The position numbers and the translations under genes were made by a program. The notes below the pieces were generated by a model. That model saw only the letters and a program-made list of their open reading frames with translations. It was not told the DNA's origin and searched no databases. This document shows, piece after piece, positions 31,990 to 39,102 of a stretch of DNA of 39,102 nucleotides (positions within the stretch are counted from its first letter, which is position 1; each line of letters starts with the position of its first letter). The DNA comes from Acidobacteriota bacterium (GTDB lineage: Bacteria; Acidobacteriota; Vicinamibacteria; Vicinamibacterales; 2-12-FULL-66-21), in assembly GCA_013362195.1 (NCBI GenBank), contig JABFWM010000146.1, positions 1 to 39,102 of the forward strand, given 5' to 3'.

Positions 31990-32931
31990 TTAGCACGACG
32001 GCGCGGGCTCACCCGGCGCCAACCACAACAGATGTGGCCACGGTGTGTCGTGCCACGTGTCAACGGGGCGCAGCACCCGTTCGAGCGGAGCGTGCGTCGA
32101 TGTGGCGTCACGATAGGCGCGAGGCGAGAGATCGATCGCCCAGCCGCGATAGCCGTGCGCCGCCAGCGGACCGATGCATTCACGCGGATCGACGCCGCGC
32201 GCGCGGAGCAGGTCGGGATGCAGCTCGAGCACGACGGCGGCATAACGGGCCGACGCCAGGCCGGCGCGCATCCCCGCCAGCACGTCCGCTTCCCCACCCT
32301 CCACATCGATCTTGACCACGTCCACGCGAGCGCTCGACGAGGTGAGCGCATCGATCGTCGAGCAGCGCACCTCGTAGCGATGCGTGCCCTCGGCGCGCTC
32401 GACGATACGCGACACGCCGCGATTGTCCGCTCCGTCGGCGTACCCCGTCAGCACCGCGACGCCTTCCTGCGCTCCCGCCGCGACCGGGAGCGCCGTGACG
32501 TTCGCAAATCCATTCATCGACGCATTGAATTGCAACCGATCGAAGTGGCGGGGATCGGGCTCGAGCGCGAGCACGCGCCCTTCGCCGCCGACGCACGCGG
32601 CGCCCAGCAGCGAAAAGTATCCCCAGTTCGCGCCCGCGTCGACCAGCGTGCCGCCGGGCCGGAGCAGCTGCCAGATGGCGCGGGTGACCGGAGGTTCGTA
32701 GTACCCGGTCAGCCACACCTCGCGCGCGATCGCATCGCCGAGATCGCAGACGAACCGGGCGCCGCCCATCTCGTGCGCGAGGCGGCCGGCAAATGGCGCC
32801 GCGCGCGGTCGCCAGCGCGAGAGCACGGCATACCGCCCGCGCGGCATTCGGCGGACGACCGCTCGCGCGATCGGCACCCACCACGGCGGAGACGGCAGGC
32901 GGTCACCCACGAACGCCCGCGACTCTATCAC
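31990..32931 (-). CDS. FkbM family methyltransferase
   Basis: A 313-residue SAM enzyme. GTLVDAGANWGYFSLLGAAC is motif I in the DAGAN form typical of FkbM, and RVLALEPDPRHFDRLQFNAS follows. VVKIDVEGGEADVLAGMRAG is the FkbM signature, and VVLELHPDLLRARG completes the fold. Second FkbM protein in the window, away from the main operon. The GTG at 32931 was chosen because a start at 33048 would overlap the ATG of the divergent GT87-like gene. Probable O-methylation of a glycan or lipid sugar; substrate unknown. Confidence 0.85.
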   Translation of the reverse strand: MIESRAFVGDRLPSPPWWVPIARAVVRRMPRGRYAVLSRWRPRAAPFAGRLAHEMGGARFVCDLGDAIAREVWLTGYYEPPVTRAIWQLLRPGGTLVDAGANWGYFSLLGAACVGGEGRVLALEPDPRHFDRLQFNASMNGFANVTALPVAAGAQEGVAVLTGYADGADNRGVSRIVERAEGTHRYEVRCSTIDALTSSSARVDVVKIDVEGGEADVLAGMRAGLASARYAAVVLELHPDLLRARGVDPRECIGPLAAHGYRGWAIDLSPRAYRDATSTHAPLERVLRPVDTWHDTPWPHLLWLAPGEPAPSC

Positions 32932-33033
32932 GCGCGTGTTGGTCGAACGCGTGGCAGTCCTGGCTGTTCGAACGTCCGCGCGTGTACCCTTGCGGATCGC
33001 GCCCGCTGCCGCGGCGCGGACACGAGCGCTCGA

Positions 33034-33039
33034 TATACT
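33034..33039 (+). promoter_or_regulatory. Candidate -10 box (TATACT), leaderless start
   Basis: TATACT (5/6 to consensus) ends 7 nt before the ATG at 33047, so the transcript would start at or within a base or two of the start codon. No Shine-Dalgarno is present. No -35 was recognised. Confidence 0.45.
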
Positions 33040-33046
33040 GTCCGGC

Positions 33047-34195
33047 ATGGCCGCTTACCGGGCGAGCAGCGTGCGCACGCGCCTGCTGCTGGCGGTGCTC
33101 GCCACCGTCTCCCTCGTCGCGCTCTTCACCACGCGCGTGTCGCGCAAGATGCCGGACTTCGAGGTGTATTGGACGGCCGGGTCGCGCGCGATCGCGGCGG
33201 CGCCGCTCTATCGCGCCGAAGACGAGCACTATCAGTTCAAGTACCTGCCCGCCTTCGCGCTGCTGGCCGCGCCGCTCGCGCTGCTGCCGCTGGGCGCCGC
33301 GAAGGCGCTGTGGTTCGCCGCGTCGGCGGTGTTGATGCTGGCGCTGCTCGGATTGAGCGCCCGCGCGCTGCCCGATCCGAGGCGGCCGATCGCCCTGCTG
33401 ATCGTGCTCACCTTCCTGGCAATGGCGAAGTTCTACGCGCACGAGCTCGTGCTCGGCCAGGTGAACCTGCTGCTTGGCGTCGTCGCGGTGCTGGCCGTCC
33501 TCGCACTCGCTCGCGGCCGCGAGTGGACGGGCGGACTGCTCGTCGCGCTGGCGATTGTCATCAAGCCCTACGCGGTGCTGTTCATCCCGTGGCTGGCGGC
33601 GCGCCCGAACCGCGTGGCGCTTGGCGCGGTGCTGCTCGGCGTCGCCGCGGCGCTCGTGCTGCCGATCGCGATCTACGGCTGGGCGGGCAACGCCGCCCTG
33701 CTTCGCGACTGGTGGCACACCGTGGCCTCCACGACCGCGCCGAACCTGAGGAATCCCGACAACGTGTCGCTGGCGGCCTTCTTCGCGAAGTGGATGGGCC
33801 CGCAGCCGGCCGCCGCAAGACTGGCGCTGGCAGCCGGCGCCATTTTGCTCGCGCTCGCCGGGGTCGTCGCCGCGGCGCGGCGGACCGTGCGTGTGCCGGA
33901 ACCGCTCGAAGGGTTCCTGCTGCTGCTGTTGATCCCGCTGCTCTCGCCGCAAGGGTGGGACTACGTGTTCCTCATCTCGACGCCAGCGGTCATGCTGCTC
34001 ATCGATCGGCTCGGCGCGCTGCCGCGCGAACTGAAGATCGCCACCGCGGCCGCGATCGCTGTCGCCGCCCTGAGCATCTACGACCTCATGGGACGGCAGG
34101 CCTACGCCGCGTTCATGGCGATGTCGTTCATCACGCTCTGCTTTCTCGTCGAAGTCGCGGCGCTCGTGGCCCTGCGCCTCCGGCGCGCGGCCTGA
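33047..34195 (+). CDS. GT87-like polyprenyl-P-sugar-dependent membrane mannosyltransferase
   Basis: A 382-residue membrane protein with about ten helices. The first periplasmic loop carries KMPDFEVYWTAG, matching the conserved Asp-containing start of the DUF2029/GT87 family (PimE-type alpha-mannosyltransferases using polyprenyl-phosphate sugar). HYQFKYLPAFALLAAPLAL and GQVNLLLGVVAVLAVLA are also family features, and LLSPQGWDYVFLISTPAVM is near the C-terminal helices. The donor sugar would be on a lipid carrier outside the cytoplasm. Possible roles are adding a mannose to lipids or to the exported glycan. Divergent from the FkbM gene. Confidence 0.82.
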   Translation: MAAYRASSVRTRLLLAVLATVSLVALFTTRVSRKMPDFEVYWTAGSRAIAAAPLYRAEDEHYQFKYLPAFALLAAPLALLPLGAAKALWFAASAVLMLALLGLSARALPDPRRPIALLIVLTFLAMAKFYAHELVLGQVNLLLGVVAVLAVLALARGREWTGGLLVALAIVIKPYAVLFIPWLAARPNRVALGAVLLGVAAALVLPIAIYGWAGNAALLRDWWHTVASTTAPNLRNPDNVSLAAFFAKWMGPQPAAARLALAAGAILLALAGVVAAARRTVRVPEPLEGFLLLLLIPLLSPQGWDYVFLISTPAVMLLIDRLGALPRELKIATAAAIAVAALSIYDLMGRQAYAAFMAMSFITLCFLVEVAALVALRLRRAA

Positions 34196-34223
34196 GGGCG
34201 GCGCCGCGGCGCGGCTGCCGCTA

Positions 34224-34229
34224 TATGAT
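34224..34229 (+). promoter_or_regulatory. Candidate -10 box (TATGAT), leaderless start
   Basis: TATGAT (5/6) within CTATATGATC ends 6 nt before the ATG at 34236. As with the previous gene, this suggests transcription starts at the start codon; no Shine-Dalgarno is seen. Confidence 0.45.
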
Positions 34230-34235
34230 CCGCCG

Positions 34236-36803
34236 ATGGTGCTCTCGATGATGGCGGTCGTCCTGGGGCTGCTTGGCGCCGAACAGCCGGCGAAGCCGGA
34301 CCCGGACCTCGGCGTCACCGACACGCTGGCCCGCGAGCGCGTGACGCGGGTGTCGGATCTGCGCTACGACCTGGCCTTCACGATTCCCGCCGCGCGCCAG
34401 CAGCCGGTTGGCGGACGCGCGGTCATCACCTTCACCCTCGCCGACGCCACCGCGCCGCTCGTCCTCGATTTCCGTCCGGATCGTGCCGGGCTCCTCAAGA
34501 GCGTCGAGGTCGAGGACGTGAAGATCGACGTGCGGCAGGTGAACGGCCACGTCATCGTGCCGCCGACCGCGTTGCGCGCCGGCGCCAACCGCATCGCCCT
34601 GGACTTCGACGCCGGCGACGTGCCGCTCAATCGCAGCGACGACTTCCTCTACACGATCTTCGTGCCGGCGCGGGCGCACCAGGCGTTCCCGTGCTTCGAT
34701 CAGCCGGATCTCAAGGCGCGATGGACGCTGCGGCTGGACGTGCCGGACGGCTGGGAGACGCTCGCCAACGGCGAGGAGCGCGCGCGCGACCGCCGCGACG
34801 GCCGCACCCGGCTGGCGTTCGCGGAAACGCCGCCGCTCTCCACCTACCTGTTCGCGTTTGCGGCGGGCCGGTTCACCGTGGAAGAGGGCGAACGCAACGG
34901 CCGGCGCTTCCGCATGCTGCACCGGGAAACCGACGCCGCGAAGGTCGCGCGCAACCGGGACGCGATCTTCGATCTGCATGCGACGGCGCTGCAGTGGCTG
35001 GAGCGGTACACGGGGATCCCGTATCCGTTCGGCAAGTTCGATTTCCTGCTGGTGCCCGCCTTCCAGTTCGGCGGCATGGAGCATCCCGGCGCGATTTTCT
35101 ACAACGCGAACGGGCTGATGCTCGACGAGAGCGCGACGCAGGATCAGCGGCTCGCGCGCGCGAGCGTCATCGCCCACGAGACCGCCCACATGTGGTTCGG
35201 CGATCTCGTCACGAGGCGGTGGTTCAACGACGTGTGGATGAAGGAGGTCTTCGCCAACTTCATGGCCGCGAAGATCGTGAACCCGTCCTTTCCGTCGATC
35301 AATCACGCGCTGCGCTTTCTGCTCGCGCACTACCCGGCCGCCTACGACGTCGATCGCACCGCCGGCGCCAACGAGATCCGCCAGCCGCTCGCCAACCTCG
35401 ACGAGGCCGGCACGCTCTACGGCGCGATCATCTATCAGAAGGCGCCGATCGTCATGCGACAGCTCGAGACGCTGGTCGGCGCGGACGCGTTCCGGGACGG
35501 CCTGCGCGAGTATCTCGAGGCGCACGCCTTCGGGAACGCGTCGTGGCCCGATCTGATCGCCGTCCTCGATCGCCGCACCCCCGAGGATCTCGTCGCCTGG
35601 AGCCGCGCCTGGGTCGAAGAGCGGGGACGTCCGATCCTGACGACCGGCCTGCGGGTCTCGCGCGGCCGCATTGCGCGTCTGACGTTGACGCAGCGCGACC
35701 CGATCGCGAGCCGCGGGCTCACCTGGAACCAGCGCATCGACGTCGCGATCGGCGGACGCGACGGGCTGCACCACGTCTCCGTCCGGATGAGCGCGCCGCG
35801 CGTCGACGTGGCCGCGGCCCGCGGCATGCCGGCGCCGCAGTTCGTGCTGGCGTCCGGCGGCGGTCTCGCGTACGGCGACGTCCACCTCGACGCCTCGTCG
35901 CTGGCATGGTTGATGGAGCACGTGGCGGACGTGCCTGACGCGCTCACCCGCGGCGCCGCGTGGGTCACGCTCTGGGACGCGGTGCTCAACGCCGACGTGC
36001 GGCCCGACGCGCTCGTCGCGCTCGCGCTGCGGTCGCTGCCGGCCGAGCGCGACGAATTGAACGTGCAGCGCGAGTTGCACTACCTGACGCAGGCGTACTG
36101 GCAGTACCTCGGCCCGGCCGAGCGGCGGGCGACCGCGCCGCACCTCGAGCAGGTGCTGCGCGCCGGGCTGGACACGGCGCGCTCGCAGAGCGCGAAGTCC
36201 GCCTGGTTCTCCGCGCTGCGCGATATCGCGCAGACACCCGAGACGATCGCCTGGTTGTCCAACGTGTGGAGCCGCAAGGAGCCGGTGCCGGGGCTGGCGC
36301 TGGCGGAGACCGATGAGATCCGGCTCGCCGAGGAACTGGCGGTGCGCGAAGTCGCCGATGCCTCCTCGATACTGGATCGCCAGTTCGAGCGGACGGAGAA
36401 CCCGGATCGGAAGGCGCAATTCGCGTTCGTGCGCCCGGCGTTGTCCGCGGATCCGGCGGTGCGCGACGCGTGGTTCGCGTCGCTTGGCGAGGCGGCGAAC
36501 CGGCGCCGCGAGCCGTGGGTCCTCGAGGGATTGCGCTATCTGCACCATCCGCTGCGCGCGGAGGCCTCGCGGAAATACCTTCAGCGCAGCCTCGAGATGC
36601 TGCGCGACATCCAACGCAGCGGCGACATCTTTTTCCCGAAGCGCTGGCTGGATGCGACGCTCGGCGGGCATCAGTCGCCCGCCGCGGCAGCGACGGTGCG
36701 TGCGTTCATCGAACGGCTGCCCTCCGGATACCCGGAGCGGCTGCGGCGCATCGTGCTGTCGTCGGCGGACGACCTGTTCCGTGCGAGCCGAATCGTGCGG
36801 TAA
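34236..36803 (+). CDS. M1 family metallopeptidase (aminopeptidase N-like)
   Basis: An 855-residue protein with a short N-terminal hydrophobic stretch (MVLSMMAVVLGLLG) suggesting export. The M1 N-terminal beta domain is followed by FGGMEHPG (278-285) at the position of the GAMEN exopeptidase motif. The zinc site is HETAH (314-318) with the third ligand E337, exactly 18 residues later (WMKEVFANF). GAIIYQKAPIVMRQLE supplies the conserved Tyr region. It probably trims N-terminal residues from peptides in the periplasm. The GGMEH form has been seen in Gram-negative M1 proteins, so it is not itself evidence of loss of function. Terminates convergently with the small ORF at 36812-36904. Confidence 0.88.
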   Translation: MVLSMMAVVLGLLGAEQPAKPDPDLGVTDTLARERVTRVSDLRYDLAFTIPAARQQPVGGRAVITFTLADATAPLVLDFRPDRAGLLKSVEVEDVKIDVRQVNGHVIVPPTALRAGANRIALDFDAGDVPLNRSDDFLYTIFVPARAHQAFPCFDQPDLKARWTLRLDVPDGWETLANGEERARDRRDGRTRLAFAETPPLSTYLFAFAAGRFTVEEGERNGRRFRMLHRETDAAKVARNRDAIFDLHATALQWLERYTGIPYPFGKFDFLLVPAFQFGGMEHPGAIFYNANGLMLDESATQDQRLARASVIAHETAHMWFGDLVTRRWFNDVWMKEVFANFMAAKIVNPSFPSINHALRFLLAHYPAAYDVDRTAGANEIRQPLANLDEAGTLYGAIIYQKAPIVMRQLETLVGADAFRDGLREYLEAHAFGNASWPDLIAVLDRRTPEDLVAWSRAWVEERGRPILTTGLRVSRGRIARLTLTQRDPIASRGLTWNQRIDVAIGGRDGLHHVSVRMSAPRVDVAAARGMPAPQFVLASGGGLAYGDVHLDASSLAWLMEHVADVPDALTRGAAWVTLWDAVLNADVRPDALVALALRSLPAERDELNVQRELHYLTQAYWQYLGPAERRATAPHLEQVLRAGLDTARSQSAKSAWFSALRDIAQTPETIAWLSNVWSRKEPVPGLALAETDEIRLAEELAVREVADASSILDRQFERTENPDRKAQFAFVRPALSADPAVRDAWFASLGEAANRRREPWVLEGLRYLHHPLRAEASRKYLQRSLEMLRDIQRSGDIFFPKRWLDATLGGHQSPAAAATVRAFIERLPSGYPERLRRIVLSSADDLFRASRIVR

Positions 36804-36811
36804 GCCGACCG

Positions 36812-36904
36812 CTACGAATGGTTCGCCGCTCGACGCGAGCGGCGCTTCTTGACGGACACGAAGCTGATACCGCCCATGATGGCGGCGATGGCAAACAGGA
36901 ACAT
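36812..36904 (-). CDS. Small membrane peptide, 30 residues (hypothetical)
   Basis: A minus-strand ORF of 30 codons, not long enough for routine ORF calling. It has the strong Shine-Dalgarno GGGAGG (36916-36911) placed 6 nt before the ATG. The product begins MFLFAIAAIMGGISFVSV, one hydrophobic helix, followed by a very basic tail KKRRSRR and AANHS at the end. The layout is that of a single-pass small membrane protein with the positive end inside. Its 3' part contains the hairpin at 36824-36844. It has no recognised homologue and is not operon-linked to anything visible. A chance ORF remains possible, but the ribosome site argues against it. Confidence 0.55.
   Translation of the reverse strand: MFLFAIAAIMGGISFVSVKKRRSRRAANHS
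36824..36844 (+). terminator. Putative rho-independent terminator of the M1 peptidase gene
   Basis: A perfect 9-bp stem (CGCCGCTCG / CGAGCGGCG) with a 3-nt loop ACG begins 21 bp after the peptidase stop and is followed by CTTCTT at 36845-36850. The hairpin also lies inside the 3' half of the minus-strand small ORF. The U-tract is short for a strong terminator. Confidence 0.5.
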
Positions 36905-37069
36905 GACAGACCTCCCGGGGCGCTTCCAAGGGCAAGGCTGGTGCCGCACCCGGGCGGCGGACGCGAAAACTGCCTAAGATGGCACGTCCACGCGACTTAC
37001 CGCCGGGCTGCGGAACCCCGCGGACGACCGCGTCGGGGGCGCGGCCCGCGTGGGACCACGAAATTCGTC

Positions 37070-37075
37070 AGGAGG
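37070..37075 (+). promoter_or_regulatory. Strong Shine-Dalgarno AGGAGG, ahead of leader ORF
   Basis: AGGAGG lies 7 nt before the ATG at 37083, which opens a 13-codon leader ORF, but 27 nt before the ATG of the asparaginase gene at 37103. It is the strongest ribosome-binding site found by eye in this part of the window. Confidence 0.6.
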
Positions 37076-37082
37076 TTGCAGA

Positions 37083-37124
37083 ATGGTGAGGACGCGGCCC
37101 GCATGCGCATCCGCATCCTGGTGA
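37083..37124 (+). CDS. Short leader ORF (13 codons) overlapping the asparaginase start
   Basis: An ATG at 37083 with ideal Shine-Dalgarno spacing opens a frame ending at the TGA at 37122-37124. It overlaps the first 22 nt of the asparaginase coding region in another frame. The peptide MVRTRPACASASW has no recognised role. It could couple ribosomes to the ATG at 37103 or be a fortuitous reading. I cannot exclude that the asparaginase start is different, although TTG at 37076 sits too close to the Shine-Dalgarno. Confidence 0.4.
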   Translation: MVRTRPACASASW

Positions 37125-37618
37125 CGGGCGGCACGTTCGACAAGGAATACGACGAGCTGACCGGCCGCCTCTATTTCCGCGACACGCACGTGCCCGAGAT
37201 GCTCCGGCGCGGCCGCGCCCGCCTGGATCTCGCGATCGAGACGGTGATGATGATCGACAGCCTCGAGATGACCGACGCCGGCCGCGCCGCGATCGTGCGC
37301 CGCTGCCAGGAGGCCGCCGAGCAGGCGATCGTGATCACGCACGGGACCGATACGATGGTCGAGACCGCCGCCGCGCTGGCGCGCGCGCCGTTGATCGGCA
37401 AGACGATCGTGCTCACCGGCGCGATGGTGCCGTACGCGTTCGGCAGCTCGGACGGCCTGTTCAATCTCGGCAGTGCCCTGTCGTTCGCGCAGGTTCTCGC
37501 GCCCGGCGTGTACATCGCGATGAACGGTCAGCACTTCGCGTGGAACGCGTGCCGCAAGAACCGCGACACCGGCGTCTTCGAACGCACTGAAGCAGCAAAC
37601 CCTGAATCCGAACGCTGA
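37103..37618 (+). CDS. Single-domain asparaginase-like protein
   Basis: A 171-residue protein equivalent to the N-terminal domain only of L-asparaginases, which are usually about 330. The nucleophile region is ILVTGGTFDKEYDELTGRLY (T11), the second motif HGTDTMVETAAALA (T82, D83) is complete, and GKTIVLTGAMVPYAFGSSDG has K100 in the position expected for the active-site Lys. A C-terminal domain is missing, not frameshifted: the frame ends cleanly with repeat-like codons ANPESER. Short asparaginase-domain proteins of about 160-170 residues are known as a family, so it may be functional. Leader ORF overlaps its start. Confidence 0.85.
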   Translation: MRIRILVTGGTFDKEYDELTGRLYFRDTHVPEMLRRGRARLDLAIETVMMIDSLEMTDAGRAAIVRRCQEAAEQAIVITHGTDTMVETAAALARAPLIGKTIVLTGAMVPYAFGSSDGLFNLGSALSFAQVLAPGVYIAMNGQHFAWNACRKNRDTGVFERTEAANPESER

Positions 37619-37662
37619 ACGCGAACCGCTTGAACGTGTGAACCTCATGAACCCTGAACCGT
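37597..37662. repeat. Degenerate (TGAACC)-type heptad run
   Basis: Irregular tandem words of TGAACC, TGAATC, GAACGC and CTGAACC run from the last codons of the asparaginase gene into the start of the aminotransferase region. The unit is six to eight bases with frequent drift. It is similar in character to the CTYAGGG heptads at 10255 (TGAGCCC versus TGAACCC on the opposite strand). Confidence 0.55.
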
Positions 37663-37664
37663 CC

Positions 37665-38819
37665 ATGACCCGCACAACGCCCTTTGCCTCGAAGCTCCCC
37701 TCCGTCGGCACGACGATCTTCACCGTGATGTCGAAGCTCGCCGCCGATACGGGGGCGATTAACCTCTCGCAGGGGTATCCGGACTTCGACTGCGATCCCG
37801 ACCTCGTCGAAGCGGTCGCGCGGCACATGCGCGAGGGACGCAACCAGTACGCGCCGATGCAGGGCGTGCCGGCGCTGCGCCAGGCGATCGCCGCGAAGTA
37901 CGACGAGCTGTATGGCGCGCAGTACGACCCGGAGACGGAGGTGACGGTGACCTCGGGCGGCACCGAGGCGATCTTCAACGCCGTCGCGATGGCGATCCAG
38001 CCGGGCGACGAGGCCATCGTCTTCGAGCCGGTCTACGACTCGTACGTGCCGGCGGTGGAGTTGAACGGCGGCCGCGCGGTCGTGGTTCCGCTGCGCGCTC
38101 CGGCGTACGCGATTCCATGGGACGAGGTCCGCGCCGCAATCACGCCGCGGACGCGGGTCATCATGCTGAACTCGCCGCACAATCCCACGGCGACGGTGCT
38201 GTCGTCGGCCGATCTCGCGGAGCTCTCGCGCCTCGTCGCCGGCACCGACATCCTCATCGTCAGCGACGAAGTCTACGAGCACATCATCTTCGATGGGGCG
38301 CGCCACGAGAGCATGGCGCGGCATCCGGAGTTGCGCGCGCGCAGCGTCGTGATCGGGTCGTTCGGCAAGACCTATCACGTGACGGGATGGAAGGTCGGCT
38401 ACGCCGTGGCGCCGGTGGAGCTGACGACCGAGTTCCGCAAGGTGCACCAGTTCACCACGTTCGCGACCAACACGCCGACCCAGTACGCGCTCGCGGAGTT
38501 CCTCACCGCCCGCAAGGGGTACCCGGAACTGTCCGCGTTCTATCAGCGCAAGCGCGATCTGTTCCTGCGGCTCATCGAGGGTTCGCGGTTCCGGCCGCTG
38601 CCCTCCCGCGGCACCTACTTCCAGCTGCTCGACTACTCGGCGATTACCGACGAGGGCGACATGGAGTTCGCGCTGCGGATCACCAGGGAGCACGGCGTCG
38701 CATCGATCCCGACCTCCGCGTTCCTCTACAAACAATCCGCACCGAAGGTGCTCCGCTTCTGCTTCGCCAAGAAAGACGACACGCTCGAGCGCGCGGCGGA
38801 GCGGTTGCGCAGGTTGTAA
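37665..38819 (+). CDS. PLP-dependent class I/II aminotransferase (YbdL/KAT-like)
   Basis: A 384-residue fold-type I aminotransferase. KLPSVGTTIFTVMSKLA and NLSQGYPDFDCDP resemble methionine aminotransferase YbdL and kynurenine aminotransferases. TSGGTEAIFNAVAMAI is the cofactor phosphate loop, N173 lies in SPHNPTATV, D201 in IVSDEVYEHII contacts the PLP pyridine nitrogen, and K235 in SFGKTYHVTGWKVGY binds PLP. It would transaminate methionine, glutamine or aromatic acids. The ATG at 37665 matches the family start; in-frame GTG (37638) and ATG (37647) lie in the repeat-like stretch upstream. An inverted repeat begins two bases after the TAA. Confidence 0.9.
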   Translation: MTRTTPFASKLPSVGTTIFTVMSKLAADTGAINLSQGYPDFDCDPDLVEAVARHMREGRNQYAPMQGVPALRQAIAAKYDELYGAQYDPETEVTVTSGGTEAIFNAVAMAIQPGDEAIVFEPVYDSYVPAVELNGGRAVVVPLRAPAYAIPWDEVRAAITPRTRVIMLNSPHNPTATVLSSADLAELSRLVAGTDILIVSDEVYEHIIFDGARHESMARHPELRARSVVIGSFGKTYHVTGWKVGYAVAPVELTTEFRKVHQFTTFATNTPTQYALAEFLTARKGYPELSAFYQRKRDLFLRLIEGSRFRPLPSRGTYFQLLDYSAITDEGDMEFALRITREHGVASIPTSAFLYKQSAPKVLRFCFAKKDDTLERAAERLRRL

Positions 38820-38820
38820 A

Positions 38821-39102
38821 GGCGCCGGGTCTGAAGACCGGCGCTCGCGCGTGACAGATGTAGCCCGGGTCGTCAGACCCGGCGTTCGCGCGTGACAGAT
38901 GTAGCCCGGGCCGTCAGACCCGGCGCGCGCGCGTGACAGATGTAGCCCGGGTCGTCAGACCCGGCGTTCGCGCGCGACAGATGTAGGCCGGGTCTTCAGA
39001 CCCGGCGCTCGCGCGTGACAGATGTAGGCCGGGTCTTCAGACCCGGCGTTCGCGCGTGACAGCTGTAGGCCGGGTCTTCAGACCCGGCGCTCGCGCGTGA
39101 CA
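38821..39102. repeat. 41-bp tandem palindromic repeat array, continues past window edge
   Basis: Successive copies with exact 41-bp spacing, marked by GTGACAG-type words at 38851, 38892, 38933, 38974, 39015, 39056 and 39097. Each unit contains a GTAG word followed by a palindrome of the GCCGGGTC-TTCA-GACCCGGC kind, with paired changes such as CCCGGGTC-GTCA-GACCCGG. The first hairpin at 38822-38844 has one unpaired base and could act as a terminator after the aminotransferase. Both the palindrome and the linker are conserved, so this is a tandem repeat. The array runs off the 3' edge. Confidence 0.93.

Noticed and set aside
31132..34251. 1039-codon plus-strand frame spanning several genes
   Set aside because: Crosses the FkbM, membrane-protein and GT87 genes in another frame. 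Composition is that of random high-GC codons and no domain was recognised.
34512..34518. Loss of function in the M1 peptidase inferred from GGMEH instead of GAMEN
   Set aside because: The zinc ligands are complete and related Gram-negative proteins also have variants at this motif, so inactivity is not supported.
34221..36935. 904-codon open frame on the minus strand opposite the M1 peptidase
   Set aside because: Arg- and Gly-rich, low-complexity translation without family motifs. It is an antisense shadow of the real plus-strand gene that has the HETAH zinc site.
38821..39102. CRISPR array
   Set aside because: The 41-bp units are continuous repeats: the would-be spacer is itself conserved. 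The core is palindromic and no cas gene is present.

Overview
The window is very GC-rich bacterial DNA with tight gene packing and strong third-position G/C bias, which produces long false ORFs opposite the real genes. Gene content (diderm polysaccharide export, a geranylgeranyl-reductase-type flavoprotein, a fused E1 alpha/beta dehydrogenase, a GT87 enzyme) together with palindromic and heptad intergenic repeats suggests a soil-type Acidobacteriota, perhaps Vicinamibacteria. That placement is inference; no rRNA or other phylogenetic marker is present.

Positions 1-22803 (minus strand) are one large exopolysaccharide/O-antigen-type locus read from right to left. It starts at a sigma-70-like promoter (22906-22934) and a regulator that looks like a sigma-54 activator whose ATPase has decayed. 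An outer-membrane barrel protein, a Wza-like export protein, nine GT4-like and two GT2 glycosyltransferases, four methyltransferases (one FkbM), a Wzy/WaaL-like membrane polymerase, a small PglC-like phosphoglycosyl transferase, a geranylgeranyl-reductase-family flavoprotein and a nucleotidyltransferase cut by the window edge follow. Most junctions overlap by 1-17 nt (mostly ATGA/GTGA). The main break is 149 bp at 10250-10398, filled with heptad repeats and palindromes.

Positions 23103-27961 (minus) hold a GT2 enzyme, a GT4 enzyme, an MsbA/PglK-like ABC exporter that could flip lipid-linked glycan, and a MutM/Fpg DNA glycosylase. Positions 28137-31039 (minus) hold a fused 2-oxoacid dehydrogenase E1 coupled to a TrxC-type thioredoxin. 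Positions 31210-32931 (minus) hold an unknown membrane protein and a second FkbM methyltransferase. From 33047 the plus strand carries a GT87-like mannosyltransferase, an M1 metallopeptidase, a single-domain asparaginase preceded by a short leader ORF, and a class I aminotransferase. A 30-codon minus-strand membrane peptide gene lies between the peptidase and the asparaginase. The window ends in a 41-bp tandem palindromic repeat array, a related copy of which lies inside the polysaccharide operon.

Working model (inference): the phosphoglycosyl transferase loads a first sugar onto a polyprenyl phosphate, the GTs extend and the methyltransferases cap or decorate it, the ABC protein or an unseen Wzx flips it, the Wzy-like protein polymerises it, and the barrel/Wza pair exports it. 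No tRNA, rRNA, CRISPR, transposase or phage gene was seen, and no stretch longer than 300 bases lacks a gene.
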